DNA of 64,000 bases from Gellertiella hungarica (GTDB lineage Bacteria > Pseudomonadota > Alphaproteobacteria > Rhizobiales > Rhizobiaceae): positions 372,001-436,000 of the forward strand of contig NZ_JACIEZ010000001.1 of the NCBI RefSeq assembly GCF_014197145.1. The letters run 5' to 3'. The position numbers and the translations under genes are program-made. The notes beneath the pieces are model-generated. The model saw only the letters and a list, made by a program, of their open reading frames with translations. It was not told the origin of the DNA and ran no database searches. Positions 19,155-29,712 of the stretch are shown one piece after another (the first letter of the stretch is position 1; each line of letters starts with the position of its first letter).

Positions 19155-20408
19155 ATGCGCTATTCAGCCCTGTCGATCATCAGGAACGCATTTTCAGGCA
19201 ACCGCGACTGGCAGCCCGCCTGGCGCGAACCCGAACCCAAGCCGCATTACGACGTGATCATCGTCGGCGGCGGCGGGCACGGGCTTTCGACGGCCTATTA
19301 CCTCGCCAAGGAGTTCGGCATCACCAACGTGGCCGTGCTGGAGAAATCCTACATCGGCTCCGGCAATGTTGGCCGTAATACGACGATCATCCGGTCCAAT
19401 TACGTCCTCGAGGGCAACGAGCCCTTTTACGAGCTCTCGCTGAAGCTCTGGGAAGGTCTGGAACAGGATTTCAACTTCAACGCGATGGTCTCCCAGCGCG
19501 GCATCATCAACCTGTTTCACGACGATGCCGGGCGCGATCACTATGCGCGGCGCGGCAATTCCATGATGATCCACGGGGTGGAGGCCGCCCTTCTCTCGCG
19601 CGACGAGGTGAAGGCGCTGGTGCCCTACCTCAACTACAATCACGCCCGCTTCCCCGTGATGGGTGCGCTCTATCAGAAGCGCGCCGGCACGGTGCGGCAC
19701 GATGCGGTCGCCTGGGGCTATGCGCGCGGCGCCGACATGCGCGGCGTCGACATCATCCAGAATTGCGAGGTGACGGGCATCCGCCGCGACGCAACCGGCA
19801 AGGTGACGGGGGTGGAAACTTCGCGCGGTTTCATCGGCTGCAACAAGCTGGCGCTGGCGGCAGCGGGCAACACGTCTACCGTCGGGCAGATGGCCGGGCT
19901 TGAACTGCCGATCGAAAGCCATGTGCTGCAGGCCTTCGTGTCGGAGGGCCTTAAGCCCGTCATCCATCACGTGCTTACCTATGGCGGCGGGCATTTCTAC
20001 ATCTCCCAGTCGGACAAGGGCGGCCTCGTCTTCGGCGCGAGCCTCGATTTCTTCGGCTCCTATGCCCAGCACGGCAATCTCGCGACTGTCGAGGAAACCA
20101 TCGAGGAGGGCGTGTCGCTCATCCCCGGGCTTTCGCGCTCGCGGGTGCTGCGCTCCTGGGGCGGCGTCATGGACATGTCCATGGACGGTTCGCCGATCAT
20201 CGACCGCACCGGCATCGAGAACCTCTATCTCAATTGCGGCTGGTGCTATGGCGGCTTCAAGGCCACGCCCGCCTCGGGCTTCTGCTTCGCGCATCTGATC
20301 GCGAAGGGTGTGAGCCACGAGGTCAGCCGCTTCATGCGTCTCGACCGGTTCGAGCGCGGATATGCAATCGACGAAGCGGGCAAGGGCCCGCAGCCCAATC
20401 TCCATTGA
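19155..20408 (+). CDS. soxB: Sarcosine oxidase beta subunit
   Basis: A 417-residue flavoprotein subunit, the standard length. The N-terminal FAD-binding motif is YDVIIVGGGGHGLSTAYYL; further marks are SGNVGRNTTIIRSNY, GTVRHDAVAWGYARGAD and the C-terminal LNCGWCYGGFKATPASG. In the alpha-beta-gamma-delta enzyme this subunit oxidises sarcosine to glycine and passes C1 to tetrahydrofolate or formaldehyde. The start at 19155 gives the usual MRYSALSIIRNAF beginning. First gene of soxBDAG; soxD follows after 12 bases. Confidence 0.97.
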   Translation: MRYSALSIIRNAFSGNRDWQPAWREPEPKPHYDVIIVGGGGHGLSTAYYLAKEFGITNVAVLEKSYIGSGNVGRNTTIIRSNYVLEGNEPFYELSLKLWEGLEQDFNFNAMVSQRGIINLFHDDAGRDHYARRGNSMMIHGVEAALLSRDEVKALVPYLNYNHARFPVMGALYQKRAGTVRHDAVAWGYARGADMRGVDIIQNCEVTGIRRDATGKVTGVETSRGFIGCNKLALAAAGNTSTVGQMAGLELPIESHVLQAFVSEGLKPVIHHVLTYGGGHFYISQSDKGGLVFGASLDFFGSYAQHGNLATVEETIEEGVSLIPGLSRSRVLRSWGGVMDMSMDGSPIIDRTGIENLYLNCGWCYGGFKATPASGFCFAHLIAKGVSHEVSRFMRLDRFERGYAIDEAGKGPQPNLH

Positions 20409-20420
20409 GGCCTGAAACAG

Positions 20421-20708
20421 ATGGCTAGCCTTATCACCTGCCCCCATTGCGGCTCCCGGCCGAAAGAGGAATTCTCGATCCGCGGCGAAGTGCGCAGCCG
20501 GCCCGAGCCCGCCGCACCCTTCGAGACCTGGTACCGTTACGTCTATGTGCGCGATAACCCCAAGGGTCGCCAGAAGGAATACTGGCACCATGTGCTTGGC
20601 TGCCGCCGCTGGCTGGTGGTGGAACGCGACACGCTGACCCACGAGGTCTACGGCGTCACCGATGCGGCCGCCTATCGTGCAAGCGAAGTGAAGGAGGCTG
20701 CGGAATGA
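20421..20708 (+). CDS. soxD: Sarcosine oxidase delta subunit
   Basis: A 95-residue subunit with the zinc-binding N-terminus ITCPHCGSRPKEEFS and the family stretch WYRYVYVRDNPKGRQKEYWH followed by GCRRWLVVERDT. A conserved Cys in LGCRRW is likely the last zinc ligand. Its stop overlaps the soxA start (ATGA), which suggests translational coupling. Confidence 0.96.
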   Translation: MASLITCPHCGSRPKEEFSIRGEVRSRPEPAAPFETWYRYVYVRDNPKGRQKEYWHHVLGCRRWLVVERDTLTHEVYGVTDAAAYRASEVKEAAE

Positions 20709-23704
20709 CGGCATCTCGTCTCTCCTCCGGCGGTCTCGTCGACCGCAGCCGGCCCGTGTCCTTCACCTTCGACGGCAAGAGCTTGAGCGGTTTTGCGGGC
20801 GATACGCTGGCTTCGGCGCTCATTGCCGAAGACCGGCTGCTGGTTGGTCGTTCCTTCAAGTATCACCGCCCGCGCGGGGTGCTGACGGCCGGCTCCTCCG
20901 AGCCGAACGCGCTGCTCACCATCGGCACCGGCGCACGCTCCGAGCCCAACACCCGCGCCACCGTGCAGGAGCTTTACGACGGCCTCGTTGCAAAGAGCCA
21001 GAACCGCTGGCCGTCGCTCGATTTCGACATCGGCGCCTTCAACAGCCTGCTCTCGCCCTTCCTCGGCGCCGGCTTCTATTACAAGACCTTCATGTGGCCG
21101 AAAGCCTTCTGGGAAAAGGTCTACGAACCCTTCATCCGCATGGCGGCCGGGCTTGGCAAGCTCACCATGGAGAGCGATCCGGACCGCTACGAGAAAGCCT
21201 GGGCCCATTGCGACCTGCTTGTTGTCGGCGGCGGGGCGGCCGGTCTTTCCGCTGCGCTGACGGCGGGACGGGCAGGACTGCGCGTCATCCTGGCGGACGA
21301 GGATTTCCTCCTCGGCGGGTCGCTCAATGCCTCGCGCGCTGCGGTCGGGGGTGTCAAGGCTCCGGATTTCGCAGCCAATGCGGTATCCGAGCTTTCATCG
21401 CTTGCGAATGTCACGCTCATGCCGCGCACCACGGTTTTCGGGTGGTTCGACGATATGGTGTTCGGTGCCGCCGAGAAGGTGCAGAAGCATGTGGCAGAAC
21501 CGAGCCATGACCGGCCGGTCGAGCGCCTCTGGCGCATCGTCGCCAAACACGCGATCCTCGCCACCGGTGCCATCGAGCGCCCGCTCGTCTTCGGCGGCAA
21601 CGACAAGCCGGGCATCCTGACGGCAAGCGCCGTCTCCACCTATGTCAACCGCTTCGGCGTGACGCCGGGAAGCCGCGTTGCGGTCTTCACCAGCGGCGGC
21701 ACGGGCTATCGCACCGCACATGACCTCAAGGCCGCCGGCATCGAGGTCGCGGCGATCATCGACACGCGCGATGCGGCCGCCGACCGTGCGCCCGATGGCG
21801 TGAAGGTGCATTACAGGGGCGCCGTCGTCGACACGATGGGCGGCAAGCGGCTCACCGGCATCATCACCGAACGCTCCGGCTTCGAGGAGAAGATCGGCTG
21901 CGACGCGCTTGCGATGTCGGGCGGCTGGTCGCCGGTCATCCATCTCGCCTGCCAGCGCGGGGCAAAGCCCGTCTGGTCTGCGGAAAAGCAGGTCTTCCTC
22001 GCGCCCGAAAGCGATCCGAGGCTTGCCCTTGCCGGTGCTGCCGCCGGGCTCGAGACGCTGGGTGAGGCGATTGCCGATGGCGCGGCGAAGGCGAAAGCCG
22101 TGCTCTCCGCCCTTGGCAAGACTGCGGCAACCGCGGACGTTCCCGAAGTCGAGGAGCAGGATTTCGCCGGTCACCAGCCTGTCTGGTATGTGGGCGGCGC
22201 GCGCTCGAAGGCCTTTGTCGATTACCAGAACGACGTGCATGTGAAGGATCTGGCGCTGGCGCAGCGCGAGAACTACACGAGCATCGAGCTCACCAAGCGC
22301 TACACCACCTCGGGCATGGCGACCGACCAGGGCAAGATCGCCAACGTGAATGCGACCGGCATCGTCGCCTCCATGCGCGGCGTCGATCCTGCTGTCGTCG
22401 GCACGACCACGTTCCGGCCCTTCTATACGCCGGTTTCGCTCGGCGTCATCGCCGGCACCTCGCGGGACGAGCATGGCCGTCCGGTGCGGCGCTCGCCGCT
22501 GCATGGCTGGGCGGAGAAGAACGGCGCAGTCTTTGTCGAGGCAGGGCTCTGGTACCGTTCCTCCTACTTCCCGAAGGGGGAGGAAAAGACCTGGCGCGAG
22601 GCCGCCCATCGCGAAGTGATGGCCGTCCGCAAGGCCGCCGGCCTCTGCGATGTCTCGACGCTTGGCAAGATCGAGGTCTTCGGGCCTGACGCGGCGGAGT
22701 TCCTCAACCGGCTCTACTGCAATCCGATGCTGAAGCTTCCCGTCGGCAAGGCGCGCTACGGCCTGATGCTGCGCGAGGATGCGATGGTGCATGACGACGG
22801 CACGGTGAGCCGCCTTGCGGAGAACCACTTCTTCATCACCACCACCACGGCCATGGCGGGCGAGGTGCTCTCCCACATGGAATTCTACCATCAGGCCCAG
22901 TGGCCTGAGCTCAAGGTTCGCTTCGTCTCCGTCTCCGACCAGTGGGCGCAGATGGCGATTGCCGGACCGAAGGCGCGGGCCATTCTCTCGAGAGTCGTCG
23001 ATGCAGACCTCTCCGACGAGGGTTTCCCCTATCTGTCGGCGCGCGACGTGCGGCTGAAGGGCGGTCTGTCTGCCCGGCTCTTCCGCATCTCGTTTTCGGG
23101 CGAGCTTGCCTATGAGCTGTCGGTACCGGCCGCCTATGGCGAGGCGGTGGCGGATTACATCATGGAATGCGGTGCCGAACACGGCATCACGCCCTACGGG
23201 CTCGAGGCGCTCAACATCCTGCGCATCGAGAAGGGCTTCGTCACCCATGCGGAGCTGAACGGCACCGTGACGGCCGACGATGCCGGCTATGGCAAGATGA
23301 TGGGAATGCAGAAGCCCGATTTCGTCGGCAAGCAGATGGCCACCCGCTTCGGCCTGACGGCGGCGGACAGGATGCAACTCGTCGGCCTGAAGCCGGTCGA
23401 TCCGAAGAACGAGATCCGCGCCGGCGCCCATCTGCTGCGGGAAGGAGCGGAACCCTCCATGGCGAACGACCAGGGGCTTGTGACCTCGAACTGCATCTCG
23501 CCCGTGCTCGGTCATCCGATTGCACTCGCGCTGCTGAAATCTGGCCGGGAGCGCATGGGCGAGACGATCATCGTCTTCGACCGGCTGCGCGGCGACGAAT
23601 TCCCGGCCATTGTCTGCCCGCCTGTCTTCATCGATCCCGAAAACGAGCGGCTGAAGGGTGAGGCGCAGGTCTCGCCCCAGGCCAAGGAGGAGGCATCCCG
23701 ATGA
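20705..23704 (+). CDS. soxA: Sarcosine oxidase alpha subunit
   Basis: A 999-residue subunit of normal length. Domain order: an N-terminal 2Fe-2S ferredoxin-like fold without the cluster cysteines (SFTFDGKSLSGFAGDTLASA), a pyridine-nucleotide-disulfide-oxidoreductase-type domain with the dinucleotide motif LLVVGGGAAGLSAALTAGRA near residue 175, and from about residue 600 a GcvT-like folate-binding domain (LCDVSTLGKIEVFGPDAAEF, later SGELAYELSVPA). It binds NAD and tetrahydrofolate in the complex. It overlaps both neighbours by four bases, so translation of the operon is coupled. Confidence 0.97.
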   Translation: MTASRLSSGGLVDRSRPVSFTFDGKSLSGFAGDTLASALIAEDRLLVGRSFKYHRPRGVLTAGSSEPNALLTIGTGARSEPNTRATVQELYDGLVAKSQNRWPSLDFDIGAFNSLLSPFLGAGFYYKTFMWPKAFWEKVYEPFIRMAAGLGKLTMESDPDRYEKAWAHCDLLVVGGGAAGLSAALTAGRAGLRVILADEDFLLGGSLNASRAAVGGVKAPDFAANAVSELSSLANVTLMPRTTVFGWFDDMVFGAAEKVQKHVAEPSHDRPVERLWRIVAKHAILATGAIERPLVFGGNDKPGILTASAVSTYVNRFGVTPGSRVAVFTSGGTGYRTAHDLKAAGIEVAAIIDTRDAAADRAPDGVKVHYRGAVVDTMGGKRLTGIITERSGFEEKIGCDALAMSGGWSPVIHLACQRGAKPVWSAEKQVFLAPESDPRLALAGAAAGLETLGEAIADGAAKAKAVLSALGKTAATADVPEVEEQDFAGHQPVWYVGGARSKAFVDYQNDVHVKDLALAQRENYTSIELTKRYTTSGMATDQGKIANVNATGIVASMRGVDPAVVGTTTFRPFYTPVSLGVIAGTSRDEHGRPVRRSPLHGWAEKNGAVFVEAGLWYRSSYFPKGEEKTWREAAHREVMAVRKAAGLCDVSTLGKIEVFGPDAAEFLNRLYCNPMLKLPVGKARYGLMLREDAMVHDDGTVSRLAENHFFITTTTAMAGEVLSHMEFYHQAQWPELKVRFVSVSDQWAQMAIAGPKARAILSRVVDADLSDEGFPYLSARDVRLKGGLSARLFRISFSGELAYELSVPAAYGEAVADYIMECGAEHGITPYGLEALNILRIEKGFVTHAELNGTVTADDAGYGKMMGMQKPDFVGKQMATRFGLTAADRMQLVGLKPVDPKNEIRAGAHLLREGAEPSMANDQGLVTSNCISPVLGHPIALALLKSGRERMGETIIVFDRLRGDEFPAIVCPPVFIDPENERLKGEAQVSPQAKEEASR

Positions 23705-24249
23705 ACGGACCCTTCACGCATCGCCATCCCCTCGATGGCGCGATCTCGGCCAATCCGGGCCGTTCGGAGAACCATGTGACGGTGCTTCCGGAGCCGATGG
23801 TGCTTTCGGTGGCCGCCCTTCCCGGCGAGGAGCAGGCGGTGGCCGCAACGCTTGGCGGCGTCTCCGCAACGGCGCTGAAGGCGGTCGGCCCCGGCGAATG
23901 GCTTGTCGTGCTCGAAAAGGCCGATCTTTCGCTCCAGCGGGACATCGCGGAAAGGGCAGGCGCCCTGGCGCTCGTCACCGACCAGTCCAGCGGCCGTGCG
24001 GTGCTGCGCCTTCAGGGGCCGAAGGCGCGCGCGATCCTTGCCAAGATCGTGCCGCTCGACCTCCACCCCGAAGCCTTCGCTATCGGCCAGTCGGGCAACA
24101 CCCTCTTTGCCCATGTGAGCGCCAATGTCGGCCGCATCGGCGAGGATGAATTCGAGATCGTGCTGATGCGATCCTTCGCACTTTTCGCCTTTCAGGAGCT
24201 CATGGAAATGGGCCTGGAATTCCGGCTCACTGCCGGATTTGCGACCTGA
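23701..24249 (+). CDS. soxG: Sarcosine oxidase gamma subunit
   Basis: A 182-residue subunit resembling a reduced GcvT domain: VGPGEWLVVLEKADL, SSGRAVLRLQGPKARAILAK, and LDLHPEAFAIGQSGNTLFAH. Last gene of soxBDAG. About 280 bases with no recognisable gene separate it from the related dehydrogenase, so the latter may have its own promoter. Confidence 0.93.
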   Translation: MNGPFTHRHPLDGAISANPGRSENHVTVLPEPMVLSVAALPGEEQAVAATLGGVSATALKAVGPGEWLVVLEKADLSLQRDIAERAGALALVTDQSSGRAVLRLQGPKARAILAKIVPLDLHPEAFAIGQSGNTLFAHVSANVGRIGEDEFEIVLMRSFALFAFQELMEMGLEFRLTAGFAT

Positions 24250-24529
24250 GCTTATGGCGCATCGAGAACAATCTCGATGTCGTAATTGGGTATAGTGCGC
24301 TTATCTAAAGCATGTCGCGAAACGGGGTGAAATCGTCCCTTCCGCGACTGCCAACAAGAACGGGGGGAACGGAGCGCAGGACGGTGTGGCCCATCAGGCC
24401 CGATCCGGTGCTTCCTTCCACAGCGAGTTTTGAGAATGCCGAACGCGGCGGCGGGAAGGACCCGTTTCTGCGAACGTTATCCATTGTCTGTCTCATCCGG
24501 CGCTTGCCGGACCATTGCGGAGCTTCAAC

Positions 24530-26956
24530 ATGAAAAGTCATGCTCGGGTCGTCGTCATCGGGGGTGGTGTCGTCGGTTGCTCGGTTCTCTATCACCTGAC
24601 CAAGTTCGGCTGGACCGATGTGGTGCTTCTGGAGCGCTCCGAGCTGACGTCGGGCTCCACCTGGCACGCGGCCGGCGGCATGCACACCATCAACGGCGAT
24701 CCCAATGTCGCCAAGCTGCAGAAATACACGGTCGAGCTCTACAAGGAGATCGAGGCGCAGTCGGGCCAGGATATCGGCCTGCACCTCACGTCCGGTCTGA
24801 TGCTCGCGGCCACGCAGGAGCGCTTCGACTGGCTGAAGTCGATCCTCGCCAAGGGTCGCTACAACGGACTTGAAGCGCAGCTGCTGACGCCGAAAGAAGC
24901 GCACGAGATGATGCCGCTTCTCGATCCCGACCAGTTCGTCGGCGCCCTCTACGATCCCGTCGAAGGCCATCTCGACCCCTATGGCACCACCCATGCCTAT
25001 GCGAAATCGGCCAAGATGAACGGCGGCGAGATCTATCTCCACACCAAGGTGGAAGAGCTCGTTCAGCGCGAGGACGGCTCCTGGCGCGTGATCACGGACA
25101 AGGGCGAGATCATTGCCGAGCATGTGGTGAATGCCGCCGGCCTTTGGGCCCGCGAAGTGGGCCGCATGGTCGGTCTCGAGCTGCCGGTTCTGGCCATGGA
25201 GCACATGTATCTCATCACCGAGGACATGCCCGAGGTCGCCGAGTTCAACCAGAAGACCGGCAAGGAGCTGATGCATTGCGTCGACTTCGACGGCGAGATC
25301 TATCTCCGCCAGGAGCGCGGCGGCATGCTGATGGGTACCTATGAAAAGGCTTGCCGTCCATGGTCGCCGATCAACACGCCGTGGAATTTCGGTCACGAAC
25401 TGCTGGCCGAAGACATCGAGCGCATCACGCCCGAGCTGGAAGTCGGCTTCCGCCATTTCCCGGCCTTCAACAATGCCGGGATCAAGAAGATCATCAACGG
25501 TCCCTTCACCTTCTCGCCTGATGGTAACCCGCTGGTCGGCCCGGTCCGGGGTCTCCGGAACTACTGGTCGGCCTGTGCCGTCATGGCCGGCTTCAGCCAG
25601 GGCGGCGGCGTCGGTCTCGCCCTCGCCAACTGGATGATCCACGGCGATCCGGGCTTCGACGTCTTCGCGATGGATGTTTCCCGCTACGGCGATTACGCGA
25701 CGCTCGCCTATACCAATGCGAAGGTGCGCGAAAACTATTCCCGCCGCTTCTCGATCCGCTATCCGAACGAGGAGCTGCCGGGCGCGCGTCCGCTGCTGAC
25801 GACGCCGATCTATGACAAGCTCAAGGATGCCGGCGCCATCTTCGGCGCCTCCTACGGTCTCGAGGCGCCGCTCTGGTTCGCGCCGGAAGGCGTGACCGAC
25901 CAGTTCTCCTGGCGCCGTTCGAACGATTTCGAGGCGGTTGCCGCGGAATCGAAGTCCGTGCGCGAGAGCGTCGGCCTCATGGAGACCTCGGGCTTTGCGA
26001 AATATTCGGTCACCGGCCCGGGGGCCGAAGCCTGGCTCGACAGGATGCTGACGCCCCGTATTCCGGCGACCGGCCGCATGACGCTGGCGCCGATGCTCAA
26101 GGAAGACGGCAAGCTGATCGGCGATTTCACGCTCGCCAAGCTCGGGGAGGGAGATTTCCTCGTCATCGGCTCCGGCATTGCCGAAGACTATCACATGCGC
26201 TGGTTCGAGAGCCATCTGCCGAAGGACGGCTCGGTCAAGCTCGAGGCGCTCAACCTGCGCCTGACGGGCCTTGCCATTGCAGGACCCAACGCGCGCAAGC
26301 TGATCAGCAAGCTCACCCATCTCGACATGTCGAACGAGGCCTTCCCCTTCATGTCGATCCGCCGCATGGATCTCGGCATGGCGAAGACCATTGTCGGGCG
26401 CGTCTCCTACACCGGCGATCTCGGCTATGAAATCTGGATGAAGCCGGAATACCAGCGCTATGTCTACGATCTGCTGATGGCGGAAGGGGCGGAATTCGGG
26501 ATCAGGCTCTTTGGTCTCCGCGCGCTCAATTCGCTCCGTCTCGAGAAGTCCTATGGCTCCTGGTCGCGCGAGTATCGTCCGCTCTATGGCCCCTTCGAAG
26601 CCGGCCTTGGCCCCTTCGTGGCGCTGAAGAAGGAAGCGGATTTCATCGGCAAGCAGGCCGCTGCCGCGGAGAAGGCCTCGGGTGGCGCGCTGCGTCTGGT
26701 CACCCTGATCGTCGACGCGCGGGATGCCGACGTGATCGGCGACGAGCCCATCTTCTTCAAGGGTGAGGTGCGCGGCTGGGTGACCTCTGGCGGCTATGCC
26801 CATGCCTCCGGCAAGTCGGTTGCGCTCGGCTACATCCCCAAGGAGATCGCCGGCGAGACGGACGGTTTCGAGATCGAGCTGCTCGGCGACATGCTGCCGG
26901 CAAGGCTTCAGTCCGCGGCGCTTTTCGACGGCAACGGGGAGCGCATGCGCGGCTGA
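24530..26956 (+). CDS. FAD-dependent dimethylglycine/sarcosine dehydrogenase (FAD + GcvT fusion)
   Basis: A 808-residue protein with an N-terminal DAO-type FAD domain (VVVIGGGVVGCSVLYHLTKF, then SELTSGSTWHAAGGMHT) and a C-terminal GcvT folate domain (from about residue 430, with SVTGPGAEAWLDRMLTPRIP and YTGDLGYEIWMKPEY). His46 in the TWHAAG motif matches the His that carries covalent FAD in mammalian dimethylglycine dehydrogenase. The reaction is oxidative demethylation of dimethylglycine or sarcosine. Placement directly after soxBDAG fits a pathway from glycine betaine through dimethylglycine and sarcosine to glycine. The ATG at 24530 follows a GGAG site; an upstream ATG adds five residues. 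Confidence 0.9.
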   Translation: MKSHARVVVIGGGVVGCSVLYHLTKFGWTDVVLLERSELTSGSTWHAAGGMHTINGDPNVAKLQKYTVELYKEIEAQSGQDIGLHLTSGLMLAATQERFDWLKSILAKGRYNGLEAQLLTPKEAHEMMPLLDPDQFVGALYDPVEGHLDPYGTTHAYAKSAKMNGGEIYLHTKVEELVQREDGSWRVITDKGEIIAEHVVNAAGLWAREVGRMVGLELPVLAMEHMYLITEDMPEVAEFNQKTGKELMHCVDFDGEIYLRQERGGMLMGTYEKACRPWSPINTPWNFGHELLAEDIERITPELEVGFRHFPAFNNAGIKKIINGPFTFSPDGNPLVGPVRGLRNYWSACAVMAGFSQGGGVGLALANWMIHGDPGFDVFAMDVSRYGDYATLAYTNAKVRENYSRRFSIRYPNEELPGARPLLTTPIYDKLKDAGAIFGASYGLEAPLWFAPEGVTDQFSWRRSNDFEAVAAESKSVRESVGLMETSGFAKYSVTGPGAEAWLDRMLTPRIPATGRMTLAPMLKEDGKLIGDFTLAKLGEGDFLVIGSGIAEDYHMRWFESHLPKDGSVKLEALNLRLTGLAIAGPNARKLISKLTHLDMSNEAFPFMSIRRMDLGMAKTIVGRVSYTGDLGYEIWMKPEYQRYVYDLLMAEGAEFGIRLFGLRALNSLRLEKSYGSWSREYRPLYGPFEAGLGPFVALKKEADFIGKQAAAAEKASGGALRLVTLIVDARDADVIGDEPIFFKGEVRGWVTSGGYAHASGKSVALGYIPKEIAGETDGFEIELLGDMLPARLQSAALFDGNGERMRG

Positions 26957-27422
26957 TCCGGGCAAGGCCGTCAACTGCGCTTTCAACGGGCATCCGTGCC
27001 AAAACTATGTGCAAAATGCACCCTCGGCCGCCGGTTTCCGGCGGCCTTCCTTTGCCGGTCAGGCGGTGGTTCTGGTCGCTTTTGTGCTGGAAGACCGTTC
27101 CGATCTGTGCGAAGCTGCACGCAGAAAATGATTTTCATCATGCCGCCCCGCCTGTTTTGCAGGTGCGCCGAGGGCGCATCGGTTCATTCGCAAAAAGTTA
27201 TCCCCAGAGCTTTTCACCAAAGATGCCCCGGATTTTAGGGTTTTCGTCTAAATTTATACGCTAAAAGGTTCTGTTGCGCGATAAAGCCCGGAACTTGTCC
27301 AATTTTTGCCTTTCCGGCTTCACATTTATCGCGAAAGCGTTATGAAATCCCCTCATACGCAAGCCCCGCAGGGGGAAACAAGAGATGCGGCCCCAATTTG
27401 GCGCGCATCCGGGGGAAAGCTA
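26957..27422. other. Intergenic region upstream of the liv operon
   Basis: 466 bases with no convincing gene. It starts with the terminator of the preceding gene. The rest is an AT-richer leader region (for example aaaaagttatccccagagc near 27195 and aaatttatacgctaaaagg near 27250) that probably carries the liv promoter. An in-frame ATG at 27306 would lengthen LivH by 39 non-hydrophobic residues and is rejected. Confidence 0.5.
27026..27053 (+). terminator. Rho-independent terminator after the dehydrogenase
   Basis: Stem ggccgccgg (27026-27034) with ccggcggcc (27038-27046), loop ttt, followed by a broken T run (ttccttt). Confidence 0.75.
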
Positions 27423-28331
27423 ATGGAGTATTTCGTCCAGCAGCTCGTCAACGGGCTGACTCTCGGGTCAATCTATGGCCTCGTGGCCATCGGTTACACG
27501 ATGGTTTACGGCATTATCGGCATGGTGAACTTCGCCCACGGCGACATCTTCATGCTCGGCGCATTCGCGGCGCTGATCGTCTTCCTGGTCCTCTCTCCGA
27601 TCATCGGCTTCACCGGAGTTGCAGTGCTCGTGCTGCTGCTGGCGATGCTCGTTGTCGCGATGCTGATGACCAGCCTCTGGAACTGGACGATCGAGCGGGT
27701 GGCCTACCGGCCGCTTCGCGGATCGTTCCGCCTCGCACCGCTGATCACCGCCATCGGCATGTCGATCTTCCTGTCCAACTTCATCCAGGTCGCCCAGGGT
27801 CCGCGCAACAAGCCGATCCCGGGTCTGGTGAACGATGTCTACACGATCGCCGGCATCTCGGTTTCGCTGAAGCAGATCGTCATCATGGTGGTCACGGCCG
27901 TGCTGCTCGCGATTTTCTGGTACATCGTGAACCACACGCCGCTCGGCCGCGCCCAGCGTGCGACCGAACAGGACCGCAAGATGGCCGCGCTTCTCGGCAT
28001 CGACGTCGACCGGACCATCTCGATCACCTTCATCATGGGTGCGGCGCTCGCAGCGGTGGCCGGCTCCATGTACCTGATCTACTACGGCGTGGCCTCCTAT
28101 AACGACGGTTTCGTGCCGGGCGTGAAGGCCTTCACGGCTGCCGTTCTCGGCGGCATCGGCTCGCTGCCGGGCGCCGTGCTCGGTGGCCTGCTGATCGGCC
28201 TCATCGAGAGCCTGTGGTCCGCCTACTTCACCATCGCCTACAAGGACGTCGCGACCTTCGCGATCCTTGCCTTCGTGCTGATTTTCAAGCCGTCCGGCCT
28301 GCTCGGCCGACCGGAAGTCGAAAAGGTCTGA
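27423..28331 (+). CDS. livH: Branched-chain amino acid ABC permease LivH
   Basis: A 302-residue inner-membrane permease with about eight helices. Signature LivH sequence: [57 protein letters not shown] (the loop that docks on the ATPase), and [20 protein letters not shown]. Start at 27423, nine bases after a GGGGGAAAG site. LivM begins four bases after its stop. It works with the LivM/G/F/J products encoded downstream. Confidence 0.97.
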   Translation: MEYFVQQLVNGLTLGSIYGLVAIGYTMVYGIIGMVNFAHGDIFMLGAFAALIVFLVLSPIIGFTGVAVLVLLLAMLVVAMLMTSLWNWTIERVAYRPLRGSFRLAPLITAIGMSIFLSNFIQVAQGPRNKPIPGLVNDVYTIAGISVSLKQIVIMVVTAVLLAIFWYIVNHTPLGRAQRATEQDRKMAALLGIDVDRTISITFIMGAALAAVAGSMYLIYYGVASYNDGFVPGVKAFTAAVLGGIGSLPGAVLGGLLIGLIESLWSAYFTIAYKDVATFAILAFVLIFKPSGLLGRPEVEKV

Positions 28332-28335
28332 TCCG

Positions 28336-29712
28336 ATGGCTGACAACAACGCCGCCTCCGTACGCGCTGACGACAGCCTGTTCCAGAAGGGCATCAAGGA
28401 AGGCCTCTTTGCCGGGGCCATCTCCTTCGGCATGTTCCTTCTCTACATCGGCATCGTCACCGAGCAGAACATCCACAACGAGCTTGTCTACCGCTTCCGC
28501 TGGGGCCTGCTCGCCGCCTTCGTGATCATCGCGGCCGTCGGCCGTTTCCTGATCGTGACCGTGGTGCAGCCCTGGGTCGCTGCCCGCAAGGCCAACGCCA
28601 AGCCGGCTGTCGAAGAAAAGGGCTTCTTCTCGAAGAACTTCCTGAAGATCGCCCTGGTCTTCCTCGTCTTCTACCCGATCCTCGCGGTGACGCTCGCCGG
28701 CACCCAGGGTTCGCTGAAATATGTCGACAACTTCGGCATCCAGATCCTCATCTACGTGATGCTGGCCTGGGGTCTGAACATCGTCGTCGGCCTCGCCGGC
28801 CTGCTCGACCTGGGCTATGTGGCCTTCTACGCCGTGGGCGCCTATTCCTACGCGCTGCTCTCCAGCTACTTCGGCCTGTCCTTCTGGCTGCTGCTGCCGA
28901 TCTCCGGCATCCTGGCCGCCCTGTGGGGCATGATCCTCGGCTTCCCGGTGCTTCGCCTGCGCGGCGACTACCTGGCGATCGTGACGCTTGCCTTCGGGGA
29001 AATCATCCGCCTGGTGCTCATCAACTGGACGGATGTGACAAAGGGCACGTTCGGTATCTCGTCGATCCCGAAGGCCACGCTGTTCGGCATCAAGTTCGAC
29101 GCCTCCAAGGAAGGCTTTGCAGCCCTTTTCGGCCTGGCACCGTCCTCCGCCTATTACAAGATCTTCCTCTTCTATCTCATCCTGGCGCTCTGCCTGCTCA
29201 CGGCCTATGTGACCATCCGGCTTCGCCGCATGCCCATCGGTCGTGCCTGGGAAGCGCTGCGTGAAGACGAGATCGCCTGCCGTGCGCTCGGCATCAACAC
29301 GGTGACGACCAAGCTGACGGCCTTCGCCACGGGCGCCATGTTCGGCGGCTTCGCTGGCTCGTTCTTCGCCGCCCGCCAGGGCTTCGTCTCGCCCGACAGC
29401 TTCATCTTCATGGAATCGGCCATCATCCTTGCCATCGTCGTTCTTGGCGGCATGGGTTCGCTGACCGGCATCGCGATCGCCGCGGTGGCCATGATCGGCG
29501 GCACGGAACTGCTGCGCGAAATGGAATTCCTGAAGCATATCTTTGGCGACGACTTCACCCCGGAACTCTACCGCATGCTGCTCTTCGGTGCGGCCATGGT
29601 GCTCGTGATGCTCTTCAAGCCCCGCGGCTTCGTGGGCTCGCGTGAACCGACCGCCTTCCTGAAAGAACGGAAGAACGTCTCCAGCAGCTTTACGAAAGAG
29701 GGCCACGGCTGA
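28336..29712 (+). CDS. livM: Branched-chain amino acid ABC permease LivM
   Basis: A 458-residue permease, the long LivM form with an extra N-terminal part of about 120 residues containing two or three helices ([40 protein letters not shown]). The core has [40 protein letters not shown], the EAA-like docking loop [17 protein letters not shown], and [20 protein letters not shown]. Its TGA overlaps the first base of the livG ATG (TGATG). Confidence 0.96.
   Translation: MADNNAASVRADDSLFQKGIKEGLFAGAISFGMFLLYIGIVTEQNIHNELVYRFRWGLLAAFVIIAAVGRFLIVTVVQPWVAARKANAKPAVEEKGFFSKNFLKIALVFLVFYPILAVTLAGTQGSLKYVDNFGIQILIYVMLAWGLNIVVGLAGLLDLGYVAFYAVGAYSYALLSSYFGLSFWLLLPISGILAALWGMILGFPVLRLRGDYLAIVTLAFGEIIRLVLINWTDVTKGTFGISSIPKATLFGIKFDASKEGFAALFGLAPSSAYYKIFLFYLILALCLLTAYVTIRLRRMPIGRAWEALREDEIACRALGINTVTTKLTAFATGAMFGGFAGSFFAARQGFVSPDSFIFMESAIILAIVVLGGMGSLTGIAIAAVAMIGGTELLREMEFLKHIFGDDFTPELYRMLLFGAAMVLVMLFKPRGFVGSREPTAFLKERKNVSSSFTKEGHG

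Noticed and set aside
17401-19257. 618-codon plus-strand frame across DUF2793 and cysQ
   Set aside because: Antisense to two genes with clear motifs (DUF2793 N-terminus, CysQ metal site), and it runs through the intergenic gap without a plausible protein pattern.
24305-26986. 893-codon minus-strand frame over the dehydrogenase gene
   Set aside because: Shadow of the FAD/GcvT protein on the plus strand; no recognisable domain.
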